Assembly: GCF_032854445.1 (NCBI RefSeq)
Contig: NC_088301.1
Location: 24,092,226 to 24,156,225 of the forward strand
DNA: 64,000 bases
DNA from: Liolophura sinensis
Lineage: Eukaryota > Mollusca > Polyplacophora > Chitonida > Chitonidae
Direction: 5' to 3'
The position numbers and the translations under genes are program-made. Positions 12,240-27,200 of this stretch are shown here, one piece after another (the first letter of the stretch is position 1; each line of letters opens with the position of its first letter). Under the pieces are notes generated by a model. That model did no database searches and was not told where the DNA came from. It worked only from the letters and a program-made list of their open reading frames with translations.

Positions 12240-15200
12240 GTATTGTATGTCACTTCTCATTTTATGTCTGTCAGTATTTTTATCATTTTTCAAAAAGATG
12301 CTATCAGTATATAATGATACAGTGTACTTCATTGTAAATTGTTTGCAAAAGATTACTAAATACATGTGTTATTAATATAAACATGGGTATTGTGTAATTC
12401 TCTTCAAAACACCTGAGCCCTGTTTTGATTATAGACCTGGCGAAAGTTGTGGTTTAGTCTAGGCTTTCTCCACTCATAAACATTACAGCATCAATCAGTC
12501 AATCAGTCTGATTGTGGACTAAGTTGTAAAAAAAACATGGCTCCGTGCATTTTTAACATGTGTTGCCATATTGGTTACAATTTACTGAGCTTACAGTTCA
12601 GTGGAACCAGGACCCTGATGCTTTAGGAATGTCTTGGCGATCTATGTTAACTGGACTTTTCGTAATTTAAAACGTGTTTAAGAAATGTTTCATTATTGTT
12701 TGAAGTTTAAATGTATTGATAAAATTTAATGCATGACTATTACATTCACCATTATTTGAAATGCTTGTAAACAAAATCTGAATCCGCTGAATTACTGAAA
12801 AATCATCTAATGTGTGGGAAATATGGACTCTCTCAGAATTTGTTCCTGTTAAAAACATACATTTACATGATCGGAAAGCCTGGAAAAACAGGAAAATCAC
12901 AACATTATGATCAGGCAAAACAAAAAGATGGGTTGTTTGTTTTATTTTGATTCCATTTTTAGTGCCAGCACACCGGAAAAATACAAAAATAATTGATGAT
13001 ATAAATATAGACGAAGTGCCTGATTTGTTACAGCTGAGGCATTCCTGGAGTCTGTGGAAGCCAATCAGAACTACCCACTGTTACTGTTACAACTGATGGA
13101 TAAAGATACCGTGGAGGCTCACATCAGAGTTAGTGCTGCCATCACCTTTAAGAACTATGTGAAGAGAAACTGGAAAATTGTAAGTAAAGATCACACGCCA
13201 ATTTCAGAACACTATTCATGACTGAAGTCAATATATTTTAGTTAATGTTATGCCTGTTACTTGCCCCAAGCAGTTGAAGTTGCAGTATCTTTGCCTTACC
13301 TTAATACACTCTCGCCTTGTCCAATATGATCTTCTAAGGTCTATAAAAAGCATTAAAATCAGATTTTAAATTTTGACTGAAGCCTGATTCAGCTGTCTGG
13401 AATTGGACCCAGTACATCTGGAATGTTTTCAGAAAAGTTCCACAAATTTTTTTACTTGTAACATTGATTTTTATAGAACTGACATACTGAAACATTCATA
13501 AGATGGATGATACAAAATGAATCATAATTTTTATTTTTGTGCTGTAAATGTCACCTCAAAACAAATGTTGTTTACCATAAAATGGCTTCTTTGAATACAG
13601 TTAATGCCTTCGTAAAAACAAGGGACATATAATTGTAAACATAAAACAACATCAGCAAAGTAATCGTCAACTTAGTAACAATTTTGCCGCATAATACATG
13701 TATGTGAAATATTGCTGATATGCATAATGTTGTATGCATCCATATGCATGCATTCCTTATAACAATTCAGGAAAATGTGAACATTTGACTTGATAACAAG
13801 GATACAGGATTATGGTCTCGTTAAATGCCAAACTGTGGAGCCTGTCCTGTATGAAGCTAATGAAATTAGGCTTGTATTTAATTTCAGTTTGGGAGCCTCC
13901 ATGGTTCATTCGGTTAGTGTGCTAGCACAGCCTAATGACCCAGGAGTCTCTCACTAATGCGGTCGCTGTGAGTTCAAGTCCAGCTCATGCTGGCTTCCTC
14001 TCCCGCCGTACGTGGGAAGATCTACCTGCGGATGGTCGTGGGTTTCCCCTGGGCACTGCCCGGTTTCCTCCCACCATAATGCTGACCCCTGTCATATAAG
14101 TGAAATATTCTTGAGGACGGCATAGAACATCAATCAAATAAGTAAATAAATAAATAAATTTCAGTTCCTACAGTCATTGATAAGTTTCTTGCATGTATCC
14201 TACATGCAAGTATCATCTAATTCTTTGACTCTTGTAGTTATGTTCCCTGGACGTACCACCTTTAGTTATGTTGTTGCCGTTATGTTTGACAGCATGAAGA
14301 CAGCCATGATAAAGTACATGTGAACGACAGGACTGCCATCAAACAGCTGATTGTAGGACTGATGTTGAAGAGTCCTGAGCAGGTTCAGAAACAGGTGAGG
14401 TTCCTCACTGTGACGAATGAAAGGTTTGGACAAAAGCCTGTACATGCTTGAAATTTTAAAAATTGGCTGTCTTGGTACTTTGTCTCATAGCATATGGTGG
14501 CAGTAATTGTTATTAATGGCCCTCTGTCGTGTGTTTTTTCATGAAGTTCATAAGATAGCACTAGCCTTCCACCGATGTGATGTATGTCACACAAAGAAAA
14601 GTTTTGCCATTGGTAAGAATGGGTTTCTGCTAAATTTTGGTGTGACATAATTTTAACTGCATAAAACGTCATTATATTCAATTCCAAATTGTGTTATCAT
14701 GTCTTCATTTTAGTTAAGTGATGCTATCAGCATCATCGGGAAGGAAGATTTTCCGGACAAATGGCCAGATTTGATCTTCCAGATGGTCAGTAAGTTTGAC
14801 AGTGGAGATTTCCACATCATCAACGGAGTCCTCAGAACTGCCCATTCACTGTTTAAAAGGTAAGTTTAGGTTACTGGATACTTGTGGGAAAGCAGGTTAA
14901 CCGGGTAATTGAATCCATTGGTTTGAATCAAGGTATTCCGATAATAAGCTGCTATTTGAATATTCAGTAATGCCCCTTAAAGCGTATTTAAACTTATAAT
15001 CAGCTCAGTTTCCAGGAGGGGCCTCTGTGGTAGGGTGCCAGTGTGGTGCAAAGACCCAGGAACCTCTCACCAATGCAATCGCTGTTAGTTCAAGTCCAGG
15101 TCATGCTGGCTTCTTCTGAAAGTTTTTAGGCCATCATTAAAAATGTGTTCCTTTTGTGTAACCTGACCTACCCTCAGGAAGCATGGCCCTGCTTTAAGCT

Positions 15201-18200
15201 TACATTGGAACTTTGTCAGGTGTGTTTTTTTTTTTTTTATTATTATTTCTCTTTCAATGTTAATTTGTCTACAGTCCCTTTGTTTTTCATTAGCCAGAAA
15301 AATAAAAATGTAAGAAAAAAGTGTTCTGTACCAAGCAACCTATTTTTAACAGTATTATCGTTAATAGGGATACACTTTCTGAATATAGCATAGATTCTAG
15401 TGCTGACCACTGTGGGTTTTGAACCAGCGACCTCAGAGTCCGGCACCCAATCGCCAGCTAGACATATCAACCGTCTAGACCACTCGACCAACAGGCCTTC
15501 CAGAAATATAGAAGGTAGTTGACCGGTAGACTTTATAGCGAACATGCAGTACTCCTCTGATAATCACAAATGACACCACTCCCTTAGGTGAATATATCAG
15601 TCACGATAATAATGGTACTTAATCCACTTTCTAAAATGACGTCTATATGTGTCTGAATGTATTTTTATTTTAAAGGTATCGACACGAGTTCAAATCTCAG
15701 GAGCTTTGGACAGAGATCAAATTTGTGCTTGACAACTTTGCGGCTCCGTTCACAAACTTATTCAATGTAAGTCACCAATTTTGTGAAAAAGCAAAGCACT
15801 TGAATTTGTTTGGTTTGTATGCTTTAAAACAAAAAGTTAATGTCATGTAGAATGTGTTGTTTGCATGTGTTAAAATGAATTGCAACAGGTCATAACAGTA
15901 AAGGAAACAGTGGGAAATAGAATATTTAGTAAAAACAATACCAAAAAAAAAAAAAAATAAATAAATAAATAAATTTATAAACAAATAAATGAATAAACAC
16001 ATCCGATAACCGGTGCTTGGCTTTACTTGATGACATTTGACAAAAATAAAGCCATAAAGATCTACGTGTGGTGGGAAAATTAGTGAAGCGTGAGAACAAA
16101 AGTAATAGCATTCAGAATATTGGACAAATAATGACATAAATATAATACGCACATCTGGACTATTTGCTGAATAAAAACATGTTTATTGTTTCTTCACCAG
16201 GCCACCATGGATTTAGCAAAGACCCATGCCTCTAACCCTGACGCCCTCAAGGTCATCTTCAGTTCAATTGTGCTGATCTGTAAGATATTCTACAGCCTTA
16301 ATTTTCAGGTAACAAGTTTTTGTCTTTTCTCAGGAAGTCGCTTCATTAGAAGTATCATTTTCTGTTTTTATTGTTTGTTCCACTAAATATTGTCCACACA
16401 TTAATATTTAACTTCTTCAAGTAAGTTTAGAAGGTCTGCCAGCAACCTGCGGATGGTCGTGGGTTTCCCCTGGGCTCTGCCCGGTTTCCTCCCACCATAA
16501 TGCTGGCTGCCGTCGTATAAGTGAAATATTCTTGAGTACGGCGTAAAATCCCAATCAAATAAATCAATCAAGTAAGTTTAAGCAATCATTGAAATGAAGC
16601 AAATGCTGATATGCTACCAAAATATGCGATGGTTTTGAACAGATTTGTTTTATTTCAGATGTCGCAGCTCATGTTGTTTAAAAAGGATTTGTGACAGTGT
16701 TACGTAACGTATGAATGATTATTTTGGATGGTTTAAGAATGCTGTTATACTTAGGTCTGACCTTTCATATGTCCAATGACAGCACTTATGTGGAAAGAGA
16801 ATTATTTGGAAATACTACTGTCTACCTGTCCCATCTGAGATTGAGAGTGTAGGCCATTTTCCACTGCGAACTGCGCTGCAAAGTCCTCGCAGCACACTAG
16901 TCTCGCCACATTAGTAATTTCCACTGCTGCCACGTTACATGTCAGATATTTGCCGAACGTCCCCGAAGACAAACGAGCAGTTTGTTGATACAAAATGGCT
17001 GCCTCCGCAAACCATAGCCACAAAGGGGCAAGGGATTGTATTTGCATATGATTGGTTTAAAATGACATTGCTACGAACAGTCGAAATGGTTATACATAAC
17101 AAGTAGTGTTCTGTTTCATGACATTGCTGTGTGTGGCGCGGCGTGCAATAGAAATTGGCCTTGTGAATCTTCAAAGTAAATCAAGGCACAGCTTTCAAAC
17201 TTGGACGATGGAGAGGTTGGTCGCTGTTCGCTGAGCTTTGTGATTCAAGATGGCTACATTCACCTCCCCATGACATATCCATGCTGTAAGAGTGATATGT
17301 TGAAAGTCAGAAGTTGATGTCAGTGCTTTGAATTTTGTTTTCTTTATTCGTCAAACTTCATGGCTACTGTTTATTTTTGAAGGATTTACCCGAGCACTTT
17401 GAGGACAACATGGGAACGTGGATGGCTCACTTCATGACACTCCTGGAGGCAGATCACAAGATTCTCCAAACTCAAGTAAGACGAAGGAGAATTTGGGTCA
17501 GGGGCTATGTCACAAATTGTATGAAATGTTACAACACATGGCTGCCGCTGCTGTTGATGTAACATCACCATGGTAATGGGCATTTTAGGGTACATCTGGT
17601 TTGTGAATGGGACCCCCTAGAAACTAGAAAGGGACCCCCTGGAAACTAGAAAGGGACCGTCTGGAAACTAGAAAGGGACCGTCTGGAAACTAGATTAGAA
17701 TATACCATAATATATCAACCATTGGCCTGTAGAATTTGAAATGTTCTCTTTTTATTCTTATTTGGATACAGAAATCTATTTTCCTATTGATCAACCTTAG
17801 AATGTGTAAAAATACAAACTAGAATCTTAAAAATCATTGAGCAATTTTTTTCCTGTCAAAGACGTATATACATGGTTAGAAAGCCTTGAAAAGAGGAAAA
17901 ATCAGAAAAGTATCAAGATGGAACAAAATGAAAGCTAGATTTTCACTTTTATTTTTATTCCATTTTTGCAGTTTTATTTTTGGCTTGCTCGTAACCTCAA
18001 AATAAAATTAGCGTCGCCTTAGTGAAATCATACGCATGGTGAAAACCGGTGTTTAAGCAATTTCATCTATAAGATTTTTGTAATCCAGTGATTTCCCAGG
18101 CAAATCAAAAATCTCCTGGCCATTTTATCTACCACGTTTTTTGTGAATCTCTTAGTCATTGATTTCTTGTGCCAGTCAAAATGTCCATTATTCTCCCATT

Positions 18201-21200
18201 CTCCCAACCAATCAACTCACCTGTGTTGTGTTCCAGGATGAGGAGGAGGCGGGGTTACTGGAGCAGGTGAAATCACAGATCTGTGATAATGTGGCGTTGT
18301 ACGCTCAGAAATACGACGAGGAATTCTCACCTCATCTGCCAGGGTTTGTGAAGGCGATCTGGTCACTGCTGGTCTCCACTGGTCAGCAAGTCAAGTATGA
18401 TCTGGTCAGTTTATAAAAAGTCTCCTTGACATGTACCTCTAAAATTTTCTGTTAAATTCTTCTCAGACTCAGATGTTGGTTTGGCCATGGCTTTTAATCA
18501 GGAGGTTTGTCGAGTACTTGGTGAAGTTTGGTGGAGGAAAGCGGACACTCGGCTTTCCTTCAGCCATAAAGCAGAGCGTCGTCATATACATGTAGGTAAA
18601 AAAATTGTTGACCATGGCATTAAATGTCAGTGAGGTAAAAAAAAAATGTTTCTGCTGTCTTCATTTTGTCTTTCAGAATAAGACTATGGTTACTGCATAG
18701 TTATAAGCATAGTTATAAAAATAAATTTATCTCTACTTGTATATTAGGGGTCCTTGGTTGACCAATCATTGTGAGTCATTCTTGGTTAATATCACCTCAT
18801 ACATCATCGCCGATTACATGGTCATTGTATTAAGACTGTTGTATTTGTTTGACCAGCTGGTGAGTAATGCCATCCAGTTTCTGGCCTCGGTGGCTGACCG
18901 CCCGTCCTACAAGAGCCTGTTCGAGGACCCAAACACCTTGGCCAGCATCTGTGAGAAAGTCATCGTCCCTAACATGCAGTTTAGAGGTATGAAAAAGGCT
19001 TTGGATTATGTCATAATGTTTATGAATATGTAGGTTGTAGAACTTTTCTCTGTGACAGCGTCGTCGTCTCCTACATTCAGAGGTAGGAACAAGGGTTGAG
19101 ATCATGTGACAATGTCAGTGCATTGGGCTGGCCCCATAAAATATTTTGGGCTAAAGTCCAAAATTTCAATCTTTACAAATCAAAATAATTGAAGCTGGAT
19201 GCTTAAACTTAGATGAATTTGTCATACAACAGCATGGAAAAACTGGTCCAAATTTTGTGGATTTGTTCCTTATATTCAAGAGCGCAATTTAAAGTACAAT
19301 TTTAGCCTATTGCCCAATATCGCTTTGAGAAACGGGCTCCATGTGTGGAGTGAAAAGAGGGCCTGGGAGAGAGTTGTATCGTGAGGATAGCTACTCATCA
19401 AATATCTTATTTGTGTTAAAAGTTCTTGAGTATAGCATTTAACTACAAAATATCTTTCAGTGAATATTGTTATTGTGTTGTTGTTGCATTATTGTGTTGA
19501 TTAGTGGCTGATGAGGAGCTGTTTGAGGACAATCCTGAGGAGTACATCAGACGAGATATAGAGGGATCAGGTGAGAAACTGCAGGCTTTTCATTTAAAAA
19601 AATATACACTGTTCTTGACCACTCTTTTAATTGAAAAATGTTTCAAGACCTTATGGCATTCCAGATGTGGATGTTGTCTAGGCTGGTACCCTTTCTTTCA
19701 TACTAGACGGCGCTTCAGAAATCTGAATATAACCTTTTTACTAATTTTTGGCCAATTTTTTTTCTATCTTAATTATCACAAAATTAGGATTTGAATACTG
19801 TGAATTGATCTAGATTAATTTCTGTTTGCTCAACTTTAATTAAATTAAATGTGAATGATGGCAGTAAATACTATTAATCAGAAAGCCTGCATTGCATATC
19901 TGTGTTGGTGTGTATTTCAGACATTGATACCAGGCGACGGTCTGCCTGTGACTTGGTCCATTCTCTCTGTAAATCATTTGAGGGTCCGGTGATACAGAAC
20001 TTCTCACAGTATGTCCAGGCTCTTTTAGAGGTAAACTTTGGATTAAGAAACCGTAATGACGACCAGTATTTGTTTGACCGTTATTGTGATTGTAGGCTTC
20101 TATTATCATTACATTTCTTAGTAATTGACTGCAGATTGGGAGAACTTATAAACAGAACTTAAAAAGTCAAAGAAAAAGCCCAAATTTGTTAAGATCTGTT
20201 GATAATTTATAATACAAATTTTTAATATATTTAATTTATTTATAAATTGGAAATTGAAAGAGAATTTTATTATTCTGACTCTTTGATGATATGCGTTGTA
20301 CAGTTTTGTGACTTTTTTTCTGTGTCTCAGGAATTTTCAAAGGACCCTGTAAGCAACTGGAAGAGTAAAGATGTGGCCATCTACCTGGTGACGTCATTAG
20401 CAGCCAAAGCTCAGACACAAAAGGTGAGCGACTGTAATGCTGGTGTTTTTGGCCTGTGCTGATTTACCTGCCTTTCCTCCATTTGCTATTAACCGCTTCG
20501 GTAGCCCTCGGGAGACACAGGATCAAGCCCAGCCTGGGTCATACCAAAAACTTTAAAATGATACTTGCTTGGTGCTCAGCCCTGAGAGGTTAGATAATGG
20601 AAACATCAGTATAATGTGACCTGGGTGGATTGCCTACCACAAGAGGACACACTACATGTACACACACCTAATGACTTCTCATAGTCATGTGACTGAAAAA
20701 TTGTTAAGTACGATGTAAAAACCCAAGCATACATACATACATAACATCATAAGTTTTTATTTTGCCTTTGCAAATATGCTCAAAATATAAAGGTTAAGCA
20801 AGGCACCTTTTTTTTTCACCAGGAACAAAGACTTCATATGAACTGATAAATGTAGATTATAAATGCGGAGATCAGATATTTATTACACCACTCCATGCAT
20901 GAAGAAAAGAAAAATCAGGATTCCTTTTATTATTTATTGTTCTTTGTTTTAGGAGCATTATAGGCAAAGAGCATAAAAAAGTTAAATGAGCACAAATATT
21001 TGTAAAAAAAACAACCCAAAAATACCCCCCCCCCACCAAAAAAAACACAAGTAGTGTTTGCATATTTTGTTTAAAGGGTAGAACCAATTGAGAGGTTTAA
21101 CAGCCCTACAAACTGTAGTGTTCATTATAAACAGCAGAATGTGACAAGTATTTACAGTTTACCTGCCAGATGGATTGTGATGATGATGTTTTGTGTTTCA

Positions 21201-24200
21201 GCATGGAGTCACGCAGAGCAGTTCATTAGTGAACGTGGAGGAGTTTTATGCCAATCAAATATCACCTCATCTACAGAATTCAAATGGTGAATCAAACAGC
21301 TGTGTTTCTTTTCTGTTCCTTCTCTTTCCCTAGATTTAAGCAGTGATTATTTGGATCATTGGTAAAAAGTAGGATCAGGATATCTGATATGTACTTTTTT
21401 CTCCTATTTTCCCCACCTCCTGCATTAATTTCGTCAGAATAGAATTAAGAGTGTCTCCAAAACGCTGAGGCTCCGACCTGCATTGGCTATACAAATATAT
21501 ATAATCTTAACATATATATGTATAGGCTGATTGTTTTTTATCCATCTCTTTAGTTAATACAAATACAAAAAGCAGTTATCATTAAAACCAAAACAGTCTA
21601 ACATATAGGAGATTTAATTGTTTTATAATTTATTTATTTATTTGATTGGTGTTTTACGCAGTACTCAAGAACATTTCACTTATACGACGGCGGAGGCCAG
21701 TATTTCGGTGGGTTGAGACCGGGCAGAGCCTGGGGAAACCCACGACCATCTGCAGGTTGCTGGAATTCCTTCCAACGTATGACAGCATGAGCTGGTCTTG
21801 AACTCACAGCGACCACATTGTTGAGAGACTCCTGGTTCTTTACGCCGCGCTAGCGCTCTAACCAAGTGAGCCCCTAAATGTTTTATAAAACTAGATATTG
21901 TTTCATTTCAGTTGATGATCAGCCGGTGCTGACAGCAGATGCCCTCAAATATTTAATGGTCTTTAGAAATCAGGTGAGCAATCTTAGTAACTTAATATCT
22001 GACTAATAAGTTCAGAGTTGTAAGAAACTCTCAGTACTGACTCACACGTCTGAGAAATATCTATTCCGAGACAGTTGGCTGTTGGTCCAGTCGAATCCTG
22101 GCTAACATATTTTACAAAGTAAAGCCTGCCTGTGCACTTAGTTCCGAATTGAAAGAAAAATTCTGATTGGCAAGGTTTGACTTCCAGCTAAATAGGGGTC
22201 ACCTGACTGGCGGAGAGCAGATTATACTTCAGACCCAGTCGTCAGCAAGCCGGTATAGGGAATGACTATAAAAATCTCGCAATTGGTCTTTGTCTATAAC
22301 CAGACTAACAAATATGATCCTAATTTGGATATTTTAAAATGATATTAACTATTGTGAGTACTGCATTTTGATAAAAAAAATTTCGTCAATGAATATGTTG
22401 CCGATTTTGCCAGATTCTGTGGGTATTTACAAATGTGTTTTGAGGTGTGTCTGATATACTGTATGGGCAAAGTGAAAAGTTTTAGTATCAGCAGGAGTAT
22501 GATATGATCTTTTATTGCCTCTAAAATTTAATATTATGGGGAAGGTTTACTGCAAATATAGTAATTATCCCTGTACCGGTACGTTGGAAAACACTTTGGT
22601 TTAGTCAAACATAACTATTGCTCACGCAGCGCAAGGCCGTAGGTGGCATCTGCAATGCTTGTTTAAAAATATTACCAGAGGTGCTGAAACTTGCATCGTA
22701 CGTGGGGAAAATCTGTCAGCAACCTGCGGATGGTCGCTCATTTCCCCTGGGCTCTGCCCGGTTCCTCCCACCATAATGCTGGCCGCCGTCGTATAAGTGA
22801 AATATTCTTGAGTATGGCGCAAAACACCAATCAAAAAAATAAATAAAACTTGCTGTCGTATAAGTGAAATATTCTTGAGTAAGGCGTAAAACACCAATCA
22901 AATAAATAAATAAATAAATAAAACTTGCATTTTCCCAGTAAGATGTTATCTTGTCTCGTAAACAAGACCTCAACACAGCCTTTTAAGATCAGTAGAAGTC
23001 TCAGAACCAGGTAAAATGGACGACTTAGTCATGGGGGAAAGTTTAGGTCATTTGCCTTGTGTAATAGAAATGAATGACATAGAAATGTTAGTGTTACTGT
23101 AACCACTTCCCTGCTCTGTCACCAGCTGCCAAAGGAGGTGATTTGTCACAGCGTCCCTCATCTGGTCCGTATCCTGAGAGCTAAGAGCCCTGTGGTGCAC
23201 ACCTACGCTGCTCACACCATAGAGAGGATCTTCACAATCAAGACACCACAGGGAGGAGCCGCGTAAGTCAGGCCATGCCAAGAAAATTTTTTGTTGAGTG
23301 TAACGTGACCTGCCAGAAAAAAAAATTTGGGTGGGTTGATAGGGAATTCTTGTTTTTTTTTTTTATTATTATTACTGGCTAATAAACAAGAGAGGGGTTT
23401 TAAAGTTTTAGAGTAGGGACCTTTTAGAAGAGTCATTTGGAGTGTACCTAACTAATTACTGATGGCCTCAGCTGTGTAACAGAATATTTGCAGGAATTTG
23501 ACACCCCAGGGGTCAAGATGCTTGTCTTTCAGCCACTAGGATTCATGAACATTCATGCAAATTTGGAATGAATTATTCCTAGATGTGGTATTAATTCCAT
23601 ACAAATTACTGCAATTATTTACAATTTGATTTTACCAGTATCACAGTAACAGACGTTCAAGCCAGTGTTCATGATCTGGTAGCTAATCTGTTTGGGGCCA
23701 TGCAGCATCCGGGGTCTGGGGAGAACGAGTACATCATGAAGGGTAGGTCCCACATGTAACAGTAGTGCATGCTAACACATTGTACCCTGATGTCACATGA
23801 TCTGGTGGCTAATCTGTTTGGGTCCAGCCAGCATCCGGGGTCTGGGGAGAACGAGTACATCATGAAGGATAGGTCCCCCATGTAACAGTAGTGCATGCTA
23901 ACACATTGTACCCAGATGTCACATGATCTGGTGGCTAATCTGTTTGGGTCCAGCCAGCATCCGGGGTCTGGGGAGAACGAGTACATCATGAAGGATAGGT
24001 CCCCCATGAGACAGTAGTGCATGCTAACACATTTTACCCTGATGTCACATGATCTGGTGGCTAATCTATTTGGGGCCATGCAGCATCTGAGGTCTGGGGA
24101 GAATGAGTGCATCATGAAGGGCAGTTCCCCCATGAAACAGTAGTGCATGCTAACACATTTTACCCTGGTGTCACATGATCTGGTGGCTAATCTATTTGGG

Positions 24201-27200
24201 GCCATGCAGCATCCGAGGTCTGGGGAGAATGAGTGCATCATGAAGGGCAGTTCCCCCATGAAACAGTAGTGCATGCTAACACATTTTACCCTAGTGTCAC
24301 ATGATCTGGTGGCTAATCTATTTGGGGCCATGCAGCATCCGAGGTCTGGGGAGAATGAGTGCATCATGAAGGGCAGTTCCCCCATGAAACAGTAGTGCAT
24401 GCTAACACATTTTACCCTGGTGTCACATGATCTGGTGGCTAATCTATTTGGGGCCATGCAGCATCCGAGGTCTGGGGAGAATGAGTACATTATGAAGGGT
24501 AGGTCCCCTATGAAACAGCAGTGCATGGTAACACATTTTACCCTGATGTCACATGATCTGTTTGGGGGAAATGCAGAATCCTGGATCTGGGGAGAATTAT
24601 TGGATTATTAGAATACACCTTTAAGATGCCCATCCCCCTCCCCCCCCCCAAAAAAACTGAGATTGTCAAGAGCTTTTCATTTTCAGAAGCTGAATAGAAA
24701 ATGTATATTGATGAATAAGATTGGACAAGGCATGAAACTAAAACTATATTGTTATTACAAAGCAGAAAATATTGAAAACATGCCAAGTTCTGTTGTGCTG
24801 TTTATTAACAGATGCCCTTTTCTGTCCTCTGGCAAGTTTTTTGTGATTAAAAAAAAACATAATATGTTTACAGTGTAGCATATGAAAAGTAATATTTCTG
24901 CTCTTCTAGAAATACATTTAATGTCTTTATTTCATCAATGTCTTTATACAAGACAGCAAACAGTAATAATTGTATTCTTTCTCCAGAAATATATTTAAGT
25001 TGATATCTTCAGTTTGTAGATGTCACTGTTAATCGTAATACCCAAATATTTCTACCCAAATGCATAAAGAGGCTGAAATTGTCTTTTCACTGGTTGTGAC
25101 CTCTTTCACTGGTTGTGACCTCTGTCTTTCACTTGTTCACCTGTTTCACTGGTTGTGACCTCTTTCTTTCACTGGTTCACCTCTTTCACTGGTTGTGACC
25201 TCTTTCTTTCAGCCATCATGAGGAGTCTATCCATGATGCAGGAGCATATAATCCCCATGGTGGACGAACTGCTAAAGTATCTCACCCAGAAGCTTCAGGA
25301 TGTCAGTAAGGTCAGGCCCCAGGGTCAGAGGAACTTTTTAGAAAATCAGGGTTCTTACTGACATTTGAAATTCTTAAAAAGTGCTAGCAGTAATTAACAC
25401 GACCAACCAATCAGACTCACAATTCACCGTTATCTGATGTTGTACCATAGGTGGCAGAATCATCCAAACGTTATTCATACCTAATATATATAACAAGGTA
25501 CATAACTTCAGCGCCTAGGACAGAAGACGCCAACTTTACATAGCTGGACATAAATTACGGAAAAGTAGTCCAATCTCAGCCAAACAATATTCGTTCAAAA
25601 GTTGACACATTAGGCTTTACGGTGGTGTATAAATTGACCCACAAACGTGCTTTCACTTGGCTAGACAAATCCGGAAACCCATAAGTTTGTAAGTTTTTTG
25701 TTTAGTCAGAGAAATTCCGTAACAAGGAGAAGACCTCAGGTGACAGTTCTGGCTTGATTTCTTAGCGATGAAAGCCGCTGGAGCCACCATATTTCTACCA
25801 TCGACCAAGTGAAATGTTATTTTAATAAAACGCTTTGAAATAACTTGATTGGTTACAGTCTACGGAAGTTATGCGTCATTCTCTGTTTTTTATTCCATAA
25901 ATGCAAATCTGTCAGTTGAACAAAAAACTTACAAACTACGGGTTTCCGGCTTTGTCTAGCCAAATGAAAGCATGCTTGTTTGCCAATTCACACACCAATG
26001 TAAAGCTTACTGAGTCAGCTTTCGAACGAACGTTGTTTGGCTAAGATTGGACTATTTTTCCGTAATTTATGTCCAGCTGTGTAAAGTTGGGTCTTCTGTC
26101 CTAGGCACTGAAGTTATCTACCTTGTTATATATATTAGGTATAAATAGCGATCGGACGATTCTGCCACCTATGTGCTATACCACAGTGTCATTACCCAGG
26201 AGCCTCTCACCAATGCAATCACTGTTTGTTCAAGTCAATCTCATGCTGGCTTCCTCTCTGGGCCTACCTGAGAAGGCGTAGCAGCAACCTGCAGATCGCT
26301 GTTGGTTCCCCTCCAGGTTCCTCCTACAATAATGCCGGCCAAGTACAAGTGTAAATATTCTTGAGTACGGTGTAAAAATCGTAAGCTATTTACTAGACTG
26401 TATCATGGAGTTGTAGCTTATTACCTATGTGCATAATTTTGCCTATATGCAGAACCCGAGCAAGCCGCACTTCAACCACTACCTGTTTGAGTCACTGTGT
26501 ATCTGTATTCGGGCCACGTGTAAGGCCCAGCCCGCAGCAGTCACCAGGTTTGAGGAGGCCCTGTTCCCATCCTTCACTGGTATACTCAAGCTAGACGTTC
26601 AAGGTAAGACTCATCCTCTTTAACCAGAAAGTGTTACTTCAGTCCCAAGGTAATCCAGGCGGAAATATTAAAATGATATGCATTGGAACAGAGCTCACGC
26701 CGTGGTTCAAAAGGGTTAACGAAGAATACATTTTTTTTGAAGTGTTGATATATTGTTCTGTGTGTGTCGACAAATCAGGCAGATGTAACATCGGGTAAGG
26801 AAGTTGTGCTGGAATGACGGCATGTGAATTGGAAAGTGGTTTTGTGCATATACGTCAGCCATGGGTGACATCAGGTGGTCTTTCATCATATCAGGCAAGA
26901 TTGGCAAGGACAGAAAACTTTTTGTTTCTTTGTATCTGAAACTTATGATAATGGTTTTAATACGGTGCAATTTTTTTTACGATTTAGGAAAGCCATTTAG
27001 ACTATCTTGATTTTTATCACTTAACCTGCTTTTAAGATGTACAGGTCTTGATACAAGAGTAGCTTTTTAGGTGTTTATATCTAACTATGATTGAAGAAAT
27101 CTCTGTTTATATGAACGTATAAATTCACGTAGGTCTTGCTACGTGGAAGTAGAATACACTTCGTATTTATCAAACTGCTGACTAAATGTAACACATGTTC

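Larger units (their letters stand above)
12240..23125 (+). other. CSE1L introns 1-14: non-coding content
   Basis: Apart from exons and SINEs, introns longer than 300 bases (1, 2, 3, 4, 5, 6, 7, 8, 9, 10, 12, 13, 14) hold AT-rich unique sequence with poly-A and poly-T runs. No nested gene was seen on either strand. Confidence 0.6.

Noticed and set aside
13891-13990. Possible tRNA gene (plus strand)
   Set aside because: The A and B boxes belong to the full-length SINE that continues to 14161.
15408-15512. Possible tRNA-Leu or tRNA-Ser gene on the minus strand
   Set aside because: A and B boxes are present, but no pairing acceptor stem or clear anticodon arm was found. Listed as a SINE-like head instead.
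23669-24526. 285-codon minus-strand ORF with a repeating [20 protein letters not shown]-type pattern
   Set aside because: It is the antisense of the 126-bp repeat copied from CSE1L exon 16. A period divisible by three with no antisense stop explains its length.
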